48,037 nucleotides of DNA from Acidobacteria bacterium 13_2_20CM_57_17 (GCA_001914785.1 MNDE01000099.1:1-48037); one strand, 5' to 3'. Shown: positions 34,437-43,105, counted from the first letter of the stretch. The notes: a model not told the origin generated them from the letters alone. Program-made: numbers and translations.

Positions 34437-34548
34437 GCCCCACCCCCCTCTGTTTTTTGTAAGTGTTACATCTAAAGGACTTAGATCTCATCTAAGTGGT
34501 TTAGAATCAACACTTGCGGACACTTCCCGTAAGTGTTGATTCTAAAGG
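34437..34548 (-). repeat. Dispersed palindromic repeat, copy R2
   Basis: The minus strand of these 112 nt repeats R1 (7753-7863) almost end to end, from CCTTTAGAATCAACACTTA to CAGAGGGGGGTGGGGC. The perfect arms are at 34500-34515 and 34531-34546, and the third half-site AAGTGTTACATCTAAA is at 34461-34476 on the plus strand. The spacer of the arms differs between the copies while the arms are identical, which suggests selection on the palindrome. An additional half-site lies outside at 34581-34596. Confidence 0.85.
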
Positions 34549-34777
34549 TAGCTAGGAGTGTGTTTTTGGCCCGATCGTGCAAGTGTTGATTCCAAGTGAT
34601 TTAGGTTGAGACCCGCAGATGAGGAGAGATCCCTCCATTACGGGAGGGCGAAAACCGCCCGCCGCCGAGTCGGAGCGACAGAATCATTCGGACGGAATGG
34701 AATAGAAAAAAATGGCACATAAGCCCCGCCTCTAGAATGTTAAGGAACGCCGCGCCAATCCGGAGGTTGGCGTTCCT

Positions 34778-34808
34778 GGAAAATAAAAAAACGGCAGAGA
34801 AGCTGCCG
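34778..34808 (-). terminator. Rho-independent terminator of the dGTPase/primase-like operon
   Basis: Reading on the minus strand, CGGCAG-CTTCT-CTGCCG (34808 to 34792) is followed by TTTTTTTATTTT. It is located about 77 nt after the stop of the primase-like gene and is the only strong terminator on this strand here. Confidence 0.8.
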
Positions 34809-34885
34809 CATCGGAGAAGACCCGCACTCTTACCTGAAGGTATCGTAGCTAAGGAACTATGGAGAGTCACGAGCCAGTAAGATTG

Positions 34886-35494
34886 TTACGCTCCGTGGCT
34901 TTCAAGGATTGACACTAGTCGAGGCATAGCTCGGTAGCGATTCGTATTGTGGCTCCAACGTAGTGCCGTAAAGCCCCTGACGCGAGCATGGTCTACCCAC
35001 CGTGTATCGATCACGGGCAGACGCTCGTACTCGTTGAGAATGAGCAACTGGCCAAGGTACTTGCGCCAGGCTCGTTCCCGAATCAAGTCCGGAAAATAGC
35101 CATGAAAGGATTGTCCTGTGTCGAAGAGGACCAGATTACCCCCAAGACCCGCCTCTGCTGCTAATAGGCGACCGAGTTCGCAAAGCAACGAATGGGCTGG
35201 TCGGCCAACGAAATCGATCATCGGGATATGAAAACCGTCATTTCCACGTTCAACGTGAGAGTGCCAGGCCATCTCTTCGTTCGGGCCGAGTTCCGCGAAA
35301 CGATGGGCCACCCAATCCGGCGTTACATCGTAGGCGGGAACTCGAAGCACAGCGGTGCGAGGAGCTATCGCCTGAAGACCTGGCGGTGCGACCTCGTAGT
35401 GGGAATAAGTGAATACTAGGTCGGCTCCGTGCCGAGCCGCAATTTCTTCCACCACTGGGCAAGGATGCCTTTGAATGCGCAGCGTATTACTCAA
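34886..35494 (-). CDS. Small primase-polymerase (AEP)-like protein, candidate
   Basis: This 202-residue protein is not a family I can name with certainty. Its C-terminal two-thirds follow the order of an archaeo-eukaryotic primase core: a hydrophobic strand ending in an acid (HIPMIDF, 89-95, D94), an S-x-H motif in a strand-turn (TGQSFHGYF, S129 and H131), then VIDTRWVDH (D163) and LRWS (178-181). Only one acid is seen at motif I where active primases have two, so catalysis is uncertain. Translation starts at TTG 35494, inside the end of the dGTPase gene (8-nt overlap) with GGAG upstream, so it is coupled to that gene. It may act with it on nucleotides or on phage DNA; this is inference. Confidence 0.6.
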   Translation of the reverse strand: MSNTLRIQRHPCPVVEEIAARHGADLVFTYSHYEVAPPGLQAIAPRTAVLRVPAYDVTPDWVAHRFAELGPNEEMAWHSHVERGNDGFHIPMIDFVGRPAHSLLCELGRLLAAEAGLGGNLVLFDTGQSFHGYFPDLIRERAWRKYLGQLLILNEYERLPVIDTRWVDHARVRGFTALRWSHNTNRYRAMPRLVSILESHGA

Positions 35495-36995
35495 GCTTAA
35501 CTCCCGAAATTACTTGGTAACTCCGATATGCGAAATCGTCGGTCATGCCGGACAGGTAATCGACGAAGAGGTGTGCCCGACAGAACCATTCCCACGCATC
35601 CTCGCCCCATTTTTTCTGCGAAGCTTTCTCGCCTGCGGTGGAGTCATAAACGTCTAGGTAGTGCGCGGGCAGTCGGTCAAGAAGAGGCATAAGCGTCTGC
35701 AGTTCCTCCTTATAAACCTCCTCGCGATCGGAGGACTGCCAGGCCTTTCGTAGTTTCGCGAAGCGGTCTCGCTTCAGCTTGAGAAGCTCGCCGTACTGAT
35801 CGAGGATGCCATGCACGATTCTAAGCCCTGCGAGGAATGGCCTCTGAACCCTCTCTTCGACATAAAGGAACTTCTTTGCAACGTCCTTTAGAGTTTCCAA
35901 TAGGTCATCGGCATCTGTGCCGTCAAGGAGTCCATGACGTGATCCATCCAAGATGTCTTCAGAGCTTCCATCACCGTAAGCCCTCGCCGCCTCTTCTATC
36001 ATTGTTCTTGCGAACACTGCCTTGAATCGCATGAAATCCTCCGCGGGATCTTTCCTTGCATCATTGCTTCGCTCCTGCACAGTCTTTCGAAGGTCCGAGA
36101 GATCAGGTTTCTTTGGATTCTTCTTGTCAATCCAAGCCTCGAGTTCTTTGAAAAAATCGTTCACCGTGAAGATGCGTTGATCGATTCCGTCTTCCATATC
36201 ACTCATGCAATACGAAATGTCATCGGCTGCCTCGACAAGGTACGCAAGTGGAAATCTTTGTTGGACCTCGAATTCTAGAGCATCCCAGGCCGCATCAATT
36301 CTCGGACGTTCCGATTCGAAAAATCCAGCCTTTTTCCATTTGCTCGGAATGTCCTTAGGTCCGCGTGGGTATTTGAGTGCCGTCAAGACCTGCGAGAAAG
36401 TTAAGTCCATACCGTACAGGTTTCTGTCTTTCTTTGTGAGCCCTTGCAGGCGTGTTAGGATCCGCGTACCTTGCGGATTGCCGTCAAAATATAGGAAGTC
36501 TTCTACCAGCAGCTTAAGTTTCTGGCTCTTTGCCAGTTTCTTTCCCGCGGTGGTTTCCCAGTTGTTCCGGAACCACACTTGAATCGCGGCCTCCCCGAAG
36601 TGGCCGAACGGCGGGTTGCCGATATCATGAGCTAAGCACCCAGTTTCTACAAGCAACACAAGAGCAGCTCGGTAATCAGGATCCAATCCAGCAAGCGCCC
36701 CGTCCACGACCTTCTGTGCCACCCATCGTCCAATGCTCGCAACCTCTAGTGAGTGCGTGAGTCGGGTTCTCACTGCGGCATCCTTAGACAGGGTGAATAC
36801 CTGCGTTTTTTGCTGAAGTCGGCGGAAAGCGCTTGAGTACACGACGCGCGCGCGATCGCTTATCGCCTCCTCGTCAATTGCGCGGCCAAGGATCGACGAT
36901 CTGCCCCTGTAACGTTCAGGCGTGATCAGGTTCTTATGCCACGCAACGGGGTCGAACTTCCCGGTCCTGTTGTTCTTGCCCTGTATGTTAACCAC
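35487..36995 (-). CDS. dGTPase-family HD nucleotide hydrolase
   Basis: The 502-residue protein has the HD-domain signature of dNTP triphosphohydrolases. The N-terminal SSAFRRLQQKTQVF, TRLTHSLEVASIGR (H81), AHDIGNPPFGHFGE (H123, D124) and the later metal Asp in EAADDISYCMSDMEDG are all intact. Such enzymes remove triphosphate from deoxynucleotides; several serve as anti-phage factors by draining the dNTP pool, others in housekeeping. GC content is visibly lower than in the flanking metabolic genes and codon use is less biased, suggesting transfer. The start is a GTG at 36995 with TGGAG upstream. It overlaps and precedes the primase-like gene in a two-gene operon. Confidence 0.9.
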   Translation of the reverse strand: MVNIQGKNNRTGKFDPVAWHKNLITPERYRGRSSILGRAIDEEAISDRARVVYSSAFRRLQQKTQVFTLSKDAAVRTRLTHSLEVASIGRWVAQKVVDGALAGLDPDYRAALVLLVETGCLAHDIGNPPFGHFGEAAIQVWFRNNWETTAGKKLAKSQKLKLLVEDFLYFDGNPQGTRILTRLQGLTKKDRNLYGMDLTFSQVLTALKYPRGPKDIPSKWKKAGFFESERPRIDAAWDALEFEVQQRFPLAYLVEAADDISYCMSDMEDGIDQRIFTVNDFFKELEAWIDKKNPKKPDLSDLRKTVQERSNDARKDPAEDFMRFKAVFARTMIEEAARAYGDGSSEDILDGSRHGLLDGTDADDLLETLKDVAKKFLYVEERVQRPFLAGLRIVHGILDQYGELLKLKRDRFAKLRKAWQSSDREEVYKEELQTLMPLLDRLPAHYLDVYDSTAGEKASQKKWGEDAWEWFCRAHLFVDYLSGMTDDFAYRSYQVISGVKLE

Positions 36996-37471
36996 GCCAT
37001 CATTCTACTCCAGGCTGCGGCGCGATATTCATGTTCCACAGTCTTGGACTAGTGTGCCTGTTTCCGGCCGTATAAGCGTCACTAGGAAACTGGGCCTCTG
37101 CTGCGGCAGGATGACTTACCTAGCAATAAGTAGGCGGTGAAGGGGCAGGGCCCCTAAAGATGTCGGCGCTGAGGATCCGGATGAGATGGAGATTACACAA
37201 TGTGGTACGTACAGCTACTTGTTCTAACGCAAGGAGGGCCAGGAGCGGCACTCCGCGATAGTGACTAGGGAGGCTAGTGGAGGGCCGGGCTTGAAGTAAG
37301 TCACGGCGTCGGAGGCGGAACAGAAGCTTCTTGTTCCGGTAGTCTGCGGGGGCATTTTCCACCATCAAATGCGACTGGGGCTGTGCTCTGGGAGTTACAG
37401 CGCAAACAGGAATTGGCTGGATACGTGAAACACTTGGGCTCCGTCCACGTATATATCTCCAAGAAGGGGCA
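36996..37471. other. Upstream region of the dGTPase operon
   Basis: The 476-nt divergent region has no credible gene; short open frames lack ribosome-binding sites and family features. It contains the near-perfect 21-nt palindrome GGAACAGAAGCTTCTTGTTCC (37317-37337), a possible operator or decayed element. No clear promoter for the dGTPase was recognised. The right end includes the ribosome-binding region of the membrane protein. Confidence 0.5.
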
Positions 37472-38209
37472 ATGTCCTATTCGCCCGCACTGATTGCGCA
37501 TATTTGCGGTGGATCCTTGGGGTTGCTGTCCGGGACTGCTGCCATGACTTTCCGCAAAGGTTCCCCCGGCCATGTGCTGGCGGGAAAGGTCTTTGTCGCA
37601 TCCATGCTCACCATGGGCTCCTTCGCGACGTACCTGGCCATCACGAGGAATCAACCCAATAACATCGGCGGCGGGATTCTCACCGTTTATCTGATCGGAA
37701 CGGCCTGGCTGACCGCCAGGCGCAGAGACGGGGAAACGAGCCGTTTTGATTGGGTTCTGCTCCTGATTCCCCTGGCGAATGGCATCCTCAGCTGGATGAC
37801 TGGCGTCAAAGTCCTGCGTAGCGGACACAGCTCACTCGACGGAGTTCCTGTTGGAATGATCCTTTTCATGGGTTCGGTGTGTCTGCTTGCCGCGGCGGGG
37901 GACGTGCGCATGCTGGTGAGCGGCGGCGTTGCTGGAGTCAAGCGCATCTCGCGGCATCTCTGGCGCATGTGCTTTGGGCTGTTCATCGCATCAGGGTCTT
38001 TTTTCTTGGGAGGGTCAAACCGCCCACTGAGATTGCTTTCGACCGTGGGGATAGGAAAATATCTATCCCCGGCTTTATTCAACACAACCTTGTATTTGGT
38101 TCTCACTATCCTTCCGCTGATTTTGCTGATTTTCTGGCTCATCCGAGTGCGCTTTACTAATGCATACAAGGGAAAGTCGGCATCACTTGCATCCACGAGT
38201 GCTGATTAA
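37472..38209 (+). CDS. Multi-pass membrane protein, DUF2306-like
   Basis: The 245-residue protein has about seven hydrophobic segments. The opening AHICGGSLGLLSGTAAMTFRKGSPGH with HVLAGKVFVASML resembles DUF2306-type membrane proteins, where conserved His residues at helix ends may bind metal or haem. No enzyme function is established that I know of. It is alone, divergent from the dGTPase operon, and ends before a lipoprotein gene 209 nt further on. The tail SLASTSAD is polar and cytoplasmic by the positive-inside rule. The family call is tentative. Confidence 0.72.
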   Translation: MSYSPALIAHICGGSLGLLSGTAAMTFRKGSPGHVLAGKVFVASMLTMGSFATYLAITRNQPNNIGGGILTVYLIGTAWLTARRRDGETSRFDWVLLLIPLANGILSWMTGVKVLRSGHSSLDGVPVGMILFMGSVCLLAAAGDVRMLVSGGVAGVKRISRHLWRMCFGLFIASGSFFLGGSNRPLRLLSTVGIGKYLSPALFNTTLYLVLTILPLILLIFWLIRVRFTNAYKGKSASLASTSAD

Positions 38210-38418
38210 CGCGGCAACCGCGCAAGTGGACCCGACTTATCGCCCACCAACGCGCAAGTGGGACCTGACACTTTAAAATCCCGCCCTCGCATGATTAAAT
38301 CCCTGGCACCGCGTCTGCTCCATGGCAGTTGCGGCTTTGCGGTGTCCGGAGTTTATCGCGTACGAATTTGAGGAGAGGGACTCGCGGTCATTGGACTGAA
38401 GACGCGAGGAATTGTGAT

Positions 38419-39903
38419 ATGTCACGCAAGCGTGGCGGCGGAATCGTAGATGAAATTGGTCTCTTATTGGTCTGCACATGCTTGTGTCTAGCGTACGGAT
38501 GCTCCGTTAAGGAACCGGCACCAGCGCCTGCATTTCCGGCCTCGCCGATACAAGTTACGACTGCGGCCACGTACACCTATCCGCTCAAGATCTCGGCAAA
38601 CGGCAGATACCTCGTCGATCAAAACGGCAAGCCCTTCCGCATTCAAGGGGACTCCGCGCAGTCCCTGATCGCCAACCTCACGTATGCGGAAGCAGATAAA
38701 TACCTCTCGGACAGGCAGAAAAAAGGATTCAATACCGTGAACGTCAACCTGCTCGAGGCCAAGTTCGCCTTCCGTGCGCCAGCCAACAGAAATGGAGATG
38801 CTCCTTTCACGAAACCGGGCGACTTTTCGACACCCAATGAAGCTTACTTTGCCTTTGCGGATTCGATCATTGATCTCGCAGCATCGAAGGGGATGCTGGT
38901 TAGCCTTGCAGCGATGTACCTCGGTTTCCACGGCGGGGACGAGGGCTGGTGGAAGGCGCTGAGTGACGGCACCAACACACAAACCGTCTGCTACAACTTT
39001 GGTTTGTACGTCGGAAAGAGGTACAAGAGCCGTAAGAACATCTTCTGGGTCATTGGTGGGGACTACCTGCCATCAGAAGGATCAGAAGGAGAGTTGCGAC
39101 TCCGGAGGTTCGTGGAGGGCATCCGTGATGGCGAGGCCCAGCAGTTGTGGGCTGGGGACTGGAATGCCCCGTGCATCTCGACCACCGAGAAAGCGTTCGC
39201 TCCTCTAATGGATCTCAACGCAGTTTACACGTACGGCATTCCAGGGCACCCGGGTACGACATACGGCGAAGCGCAAACTGCGTACAATGATTTGCCCGCT
39301 CGTCCTGCTTATCTGAAAGAAACAGGCTACGAAAATGAGAATTGGATTGCGGGCGATCCGGCCTCCGTCCGCAAATACCAATATTGGGGAGTCTTGGGCG
39401 GCGCCACGGATGGCGTCTTCTTCGGCAACCGCGACATCTGGGAATTCGCCACGGCCAGTTGGTGGTCAGGTTTCCATTTTGGACATAGCCCCTGGCAAGC
39501 CGCGCTGGACTCGGCCGGCGCATTCGACATGACACGGCTCGGACGACTCCTCGATCCACTGCCCTGGTACGACCTGGTTCCTTCCGGGCTCGGCGGAATA
39601 AAGAAGCTTGTGACGGAAGGCGGCGGCACCTTTGGACAGTCTGACTACGTCACTGCCGCGGCAACCAGCGATGGCAAGGTGCTCTTGGCCTACATTCCGC
39701 CGGAGACGCGCTCCTCCAGCATCACCGTGGATATGACTGCGCTAAAAGATTCTGCTCGCGCACAGTGGTTTGACCCAACGTCTGGAAACTACCTGGAAGT
39801 GAGCGGGAGTCGTTTCCCCACCACTGGGACAAGGAGCTTCAAAATCCCCGGGAAAAACTCAGCTGGCGCGGGAGACTGGGTACTCCTTCTTCAAGTCTTT
39901 TAG
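38419..39903 (+). CDS. DUF4038/apiosidase-like glycoside hydrolase lipoprotein
   Basis: The 494-residue product has a signal peptide with a lipobox LAYGC (Cys28), so it is probably a surface lipoprotein. After a short Pro/Ala linker the main domain (about 55-395) is DUF4038-like: ISANGRYLVDQNGKPFRIQGD, GFNTVNVNLLEAKF, KNIFWVIGGDY and RPAYLKETGYENE, a TIM-barrel with the likely catalytic acids in IGGDY and KETGYE. A C-terminal beta domain (about 405-494), putative collagen-binding-like, carries VLLAYIPPET and ARAQWFDPTSGNY. Members in GH140 cleave apiose from rhamnogalacturonan II; family members differ, so specificity is open. ATG 38419 is preceded by AGGAA; the longer frame from 38329 would mask the signal peptide. 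Confidence 0.83.
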   Translation: MSRKRGGGIVDEIGLLLVCTCLCLAYGCSVKEPAPAPAFPASPIQVTTAATYTYPLKISANGRYLVDQNGKPFRIQGDSAQSLIANLTYAEADKYLSDRQKKGFNTVNVNLLEAKFAFRAPANRNGDAPFTKPGDFSTPNEAYFAFADSIIDLAASKGMLVSLAAMYLGFHGGDEGWWKALSDGTNTQTVCYNFGLYVGKRYKSRKNIFWVIGGDYLPSEGSEGELRLRRFVEGIRDGEAQQLWAGDWNAPCISTTEKAFAPLMDLNAVYTYGIPGHPGTTYGEAQTAYNDLPARPAYLKETGYENENWIAGDPASVRKYQYWGVLGGATDGVFFGNRDIWEFATASWWSGFHFGHSPWQAALDSAGAFDMTRLGRLLDPLPWYDLVPSGLGGIKKLVTEGGGTFGQSDYVTAAATSDGKVLLAYIPPETRSSSITVDMTALKDSARAQWFDPTSGNYLEVSGSRFPTTGTRSFKIPGKNSAGAGDWVLLLQVF

Positions 39904-39959
39904 AGCGGCTTCGAAGGATGGGACAAGACGCCAGATATGGTTGATGCGCTAGAGACGGC

Positions 39960-40400
39960 CTAGGGCTTTCCCCTGTTGTGGACATACAACCAGCCTGCGC
40001 CATCGCAAGGGCCGCAACGAGCCGCCGCTATGCTCCCTGTGCCCGCGCACGCATCACACAGTTTCCAATCGTCAGGGTTAAGAGCGCTTCCATTGACTCC
40101 CACGCATCTCTTCCCTGTGACGGTCTGTGCGCACTGACCGTTAATTAGGTTTGTGGCGTAGGAAACGGCGCCGCAGCGCGTACACACGGCCACGGGCTTC
40201 GGTTTCGTGCTCTCGCTGGGCTTCTTTTCTTGTTCTTCGAGGACTGGCTTCGCGTGAGGCTTGTTCTCACTCGGACACGCGTGGGCCGGAGGAGGAGGCA
40301 AATCGCTTTCTTTCACCGGGGTTCTGGGCCAATCGAACGGACAGGAATCACACACGTAACGATACAGGTTGGGGAAAACCTGCTTCTTTTCAAGCGGCAT
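39960..40400 (-). CDS. Zinc-ribbon protein with DnaJ-type CxxCxGxG repeat
   Basis: The 146-residue protein is cysteine-rich with paired CxxC motifs: CDSC at 17-20, CTRCGAVS, a C...C pair in GQCAQTVTGKRCVG, and CDACAGTGSIAAARCGPCDGAGW at the end (given as key parts), which is a DnaJ-like zinc-finger pattern. The middle (about 40-70) is Pro/Lys/Glu-rich and disordered. It probably binds two or more zinc ions. GAGGG upstream of ATG 40400 supports the start. It is convergent with the lipoprotein gene and same-strand with the permease, 144 nt away. I do not recognise a function. Confidence 0.7.
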   Translation of the reverse strand: MPLEKKQVFPNLYRYVCDSCPFDWPRTPVKESDLPPPPAHACPSENKPHAKPVLEEQEKKPSESTKPKPVAVCTRCGAVSYATNLINGQCAQTVTGKRCVGVNGSALNPDDWKLCDACAGTGSIAAARCGPCDGAGWLYVHNRGKP

Positions 40401-40544
40401 AAACCCTCATCGACAATCCTGGAAACGCGCCCAAAGCTTCGCGTCTCCTGTCTATTTTACGACAATGGATAGCCCATGCGGCCATCACCAATGCTGATCC
40501 AACGGAGTCGCCAATCCTGATTTTCCGGCGGTGGCGGATACGGC

Positions 40545-41840
40545 TTATTCGGCGGAGAGGAAAGCGTAGCGGAGGAGAAATAGGACGGAGAGAACCCACA
40601 TGAGGGGGCTGATTTCGCGATGGCGGCCGGTGCCGAGCTTGACGAGGGTGAAGGAGAGAAGGCCGAGGCTGAGGCCCGTGGCGATACTGAAGGTGAGCGG
40701 AGTGGCAACCAAAGTGAGGAAGGCCGGGAAGGCTTCACTGAAATCGTCCCAGCGAACGCGAGCAACGGCGCCACACATGAGCGCGCCAACCAGAATGAGA
40801 GCGGGAGCGGTGGCGTAAGCGGGAATCGCAGCGACGAGCGGCGCGCAAAACATAGCGACCAGGAAAAGCGCGGCGATGACGACGTTGCCGAGGCCGGTGC
40901 GGGCGCCAGCGGCGACTCCGGCGGCGCTTTCGATGTAACTGGTGACCGTCGAGGTGCCGGTGAAGGCGCCGAACATGGTGCCGAAAGCGTCGGCGATCAA
41001 AGCGCGGCTGGCGCGGGGAAGTTTACCGTCGCGAAGGAAGCCGCCTTCTTCGCAGACGCCGACCAAGGTGCCAACGTTATCGAAGAGATCGACGAAAAAA
41101 AAGACGAAGATGAGCTCGCCAAAGCCGAGTTTGGTGGCGGAGCGGAGGTCCAGCTTGAGGAACGTGCCGGAAGGATGCGGCCGGGAGAAAAAATGAGCGG
41201 GCCAGTGACTAAGGCCGAAAGGAATACCGGCAAGGGTGATGACGACGATGCCGAGGAGAATGGCGCTGCCGGCGCGGCGGGACATCAGGATGGCGATGAG
41301 GATAAGTCCGGCGGCGGCGAGAAGGACTTGGGGATCGGAAGTCTTGCCAAGCCCGACGAAGGTGGCGGGATTGGCGACGATGATTTTCGCATTACGCAGG
41401 CCGATGAAGGCGATGAACAGGCCGATGCCGGCGGCGGTGCCGTACTTGAGGCAATCGGGGATGCCGTTGACGATTTGTTCGCGCACTTTGGTGAGGGTGA
41501 GGAGCAGAAAAAGGAGGCCGGAAAGAAAGACGACGCCGAGAGCGGTCTGCCAGGGAACGCCGCGGCCGAGAACGATGGAGTAGGTGAAGTAGGCGTTGAG
41601 GGACATGCCGGGCGCGAGAGCGATGGGATAGTTGGCCCACAAGCCCATGATGAGGGTGGCGACCGCCGAAGAAATGCAGGTGGCGAAGAGGACGCCTTCG
41701 ACGGGCATGCCGGTTTCCGAGAGGATACGCGGGTTGACGACGACCACGTAGGCCATGGTCATGAAGGTGGTGAGGCCGGCGAGCAATTCGCGGCGGACGG
41801 TGGTGTGGTTTTCTTCGAGGTGAAAGACGCGGTCGAGCAA
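40545..41840 (-). CDS. NCS2-family purine permease (AzgA/PbuG-like)
   Basis: The 431-residue transporter has 12 or more membrane helices and AzgA-type motifs. These are TTFMTMAYVVVVNP near the N terminus, APGMSLNAYF, GIGLFIAFIGLRNAKII, and FFFVDLFDNVGTLVGVCEEGG with GTSTVTSYIESAAGV, the substrate-binding region. AzgA proteins carry hypoxanthine, guanine or adenine with protons. I place the start at TTG 41840 (MLDRVFHLEENHTTV), with AGAGGG seven bases before; the open frame continues far upstream (to 42494) through a shadow of the next gene. It lies next to the NUP-family and adenosine deaminase genes, so imports the bases they release. Confidence 0.92.
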   Translation of the reverse strand: MLDRVFHLEENHTTVRRELLAGLTTFMTMAYVVVVNPRILSETGMPVEGVLFATCISSAVATLIMGLWANYPIALAPGMSLNAYFTYSIVLGRGVPWQTALGVVFLSGLLFLLLTLTKVREQIVNGIPDCLKYGTAAGIGLFIAFIGLRNAKIIVANPATFVGLGKTSDPQVLLAAAGLILIAILMSRRAGSAILLGIVVITLAGIPFGLSHWPAHFFSRPHPSGTFLKLDLRSATKLGFGELIFVFFFVDLFDNVGTLVGVCEEGGFLRDGKLPRASRALIADAFGTMFGAFTGTSTVTSYIESAAGVAAGARTGLGNVVIAALFLVAMFCAPLVAAIPAYATAPALILVGALMCGAVARVRWDDFSEAFPAFLTLVATPLTFSIATGLSLGLLSFTLVKLGTGRHREISPLMWVLSVLFLLRYAFLSAE

Positions 41841-41896
41841 ACGGTTTCCCTCTGAAATAAAAAGGTGCGCCACTATAGGCCGGACGCGGCGGGAGG

Positions 41897-42964
41897 TCAA
41901 TGCGGGAGCGTGGATTCGCGCTCGGCCCAGTGTTCGATAATGTCGCGGACAATTTTGTCGCCGACGATATAAGCCGCTTCGAGGGCGGGAAAGTAAGCGG
42001 AGTAATTGCCGGAAACCAGAGCTTTCAGGCTGTCGGCGACGGAAGTGCCGGGCGGCTCGCGATCGTAATTGCTCACGGTGCGCAGGACGAGGACGCGCTG
42101 AGGGTCGACACGGCCGCCTTGGCTCAAGAACGTAAGAGCTTGCATGATGCCGGTGTCTTCCATGGCTGCAATCATGTAATTCCCTTTTCCGGTGGTGTAG
42201 TAGCGCGTCCAAGCGTTGGCCCATTCGTTCATCTTGGAGCCGTGCCAAAAAGTGCTCGAAGAAAGCGTGTCGCCACGAGTGACGAACGGAGGCTTTAGCG
42301 CGTCCGGAAAACCGGCGAAGCGGGCGCGCGCGGCGCGCAGAGAATCCGAATCGGAAAGTGGAGTGTCTTTTGTCAAGCGAAACGCCCAACCGACAAGCTG
42401 CGGATTGAGAGTGTAGAGCTCGCCTTCGAGTTGGTCGCGGACTGGTTGTTCGTAGGGAGTTGCTTTGCGCAGGGGGACATAGCCAGTCGGCCAATTCTCC
42501 GGAATTTGGCGGGCATCGATTTCGTAAGCCAGATCACCATCTAGAACGCGGTCGGCCCAAACGGCTGAGCCCAACGAAACGTCCGCAGGATCGCCGCCGC
42601 CGATTCCGGCGATAAGCCAGTAGGCTTTCGAAAGATCGAAGCGCGGGTCGAGGCCAACGGCCATCACGGAGGCCGCGGCTTTAGCGGTGCCGACACCGGT
42701 CAGGATGCCGAGGACCCCGTCTTTGTTGAGGCGGACGTGGTGATAGCCCGCGGGGAGAGCAATGATTTGATCAAGGTGCTCGCGCTCGACCCAGAGCTGG
42801 TATTCGCCGGGCGTGTCGCCAGTGTCCTCGCCGCGTTCGAACATGGCGACGATTACGACCTTGATCGGGATCGGCTTGCTGGATGATGTGGCTTGAGCAA
42901 AAAGATGGATAGGAGAGATTGCGACTACGATCAAAATAAGAACGAATCGCTTAAGCCTGCTCAT
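41897..42964 (-). CDS. Secreted NUP-family purine nucleoside protein
   Basis: The 355-residue protein has a signal peptide (FVLILIVVAISPIHLFAQA) and then the NUP domain (named for fungal purine nucleoside permease): VVIVAMFERGEDTGDTPGE, GYHHVRLNKDGVLGILTGVG, IAGIGGGDPADVSLGSAVWAD and AMEDTGIMQAL. These sequences look like the nucleoside phosphorylase fold, so the bacterial secreted form probably cleaves or binds nucleosides rather than acting as a channel; this is inference. GGAG lies six bases before ATG 42964. It is co-directional with the purine permease (56 nt) and divergent from adenosine deaminase. Confidence 0.85.
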   Translation of the reverse strand: MSRLKRFVLILIVVAISPIHLFAQATSSSKPIPIKVVIVAMFERGEDTGDTPGEYQLWVEREHLDQIIALPAGYHHVRLNKDGVLGILTGVGTAKAAASVMAVGLDPRFDLSKAYWLIAGIGGGDPADVSLGSAVWADRVLDGDLAYEIDARQIPENWPTGYVPLRKATPYEQPVRDQLEGELYTLNPQLVGWAFRLTKDTPLSDSDSLRAARARFAGFPDALKPPFVTRGDTLSSSTFWHGSKMNEWANAWTRYYTTGKGNYMIAAMEDTGIMQALTFLSQGGRVDPQRVLVLRTVSNYDREPPGTSVADSLKALVSGNYSAYFPALEAAYIVGDKIVRDIIEHWAERESTLPH

Positions 42965-43105
42965 GAATCTCCATCCTCTTGATTCTGTATATCGGCTATC
43001 CTGTGTCGCGCGCGAATGAGACTCTATACCACAGCTAGCAGCCGCGAGAATCCGAATATTGCGTGGGCGATTCTATTTGCGGTGACTTCCCGGGAGAAGT
43101 TTTCG

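Larger units (their letters stand above)
34339..34885. other. Repeat- and hairpin-rich intergenic region
   Basis: This 547-nt gap between the convergent purine operon and the dGTPase/primase-like operon contains no believable gene. It holds the post-operon hairpin, repeat copy R2 with an extra half-site (AAGTGTTGATTCCAAG at 34581-34596), an imperfect stem-loop at 34743-34777 and a minus-strand terminator, each noted elsewhere. Confidence 0.7.

Noticed and set aside
34743..34777. Imperfect stem-loop AGGAACG...CGTTCCT
   Set aside because: It competes with itself for pairing and has no T-run; kept only as part of the hairpin-rich gap.
34601..34870. 89-codon minus-strand frame in the repeat region
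   Set aside because: It reads through a terminator hairpin and lacks a ribosome-binding site.
37120..37368. Minus-strand frame with many Arg and Leu upstream of the dGTPase
   Set aside because: No start signal, no neighbour logic, and composition typical of random frames; no domain recognised.
38219..38261. CGCGCAAGTGG occurring twice (38219 and 38251)
   Set aside because: Too short and only two copies, 32 nt apart; could be chance or remnant, with no symmetry or promoter relationship.
40620..41855. 411-codon plus-strand frame, extremely Glu/Asp/Gly-rich
   Set aside because: It mirrors the hydrophobic purine permease on the opposite strand; the acidic composition is the usual antisense of a membrane protein.
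41841..42494. N-terminal extension of the purine permease frame
   Set aside because: It overlaps the NUP-family gene in another frame and has shadow-like composition rich in Arg/His; the permease family starts at MLDRVF.
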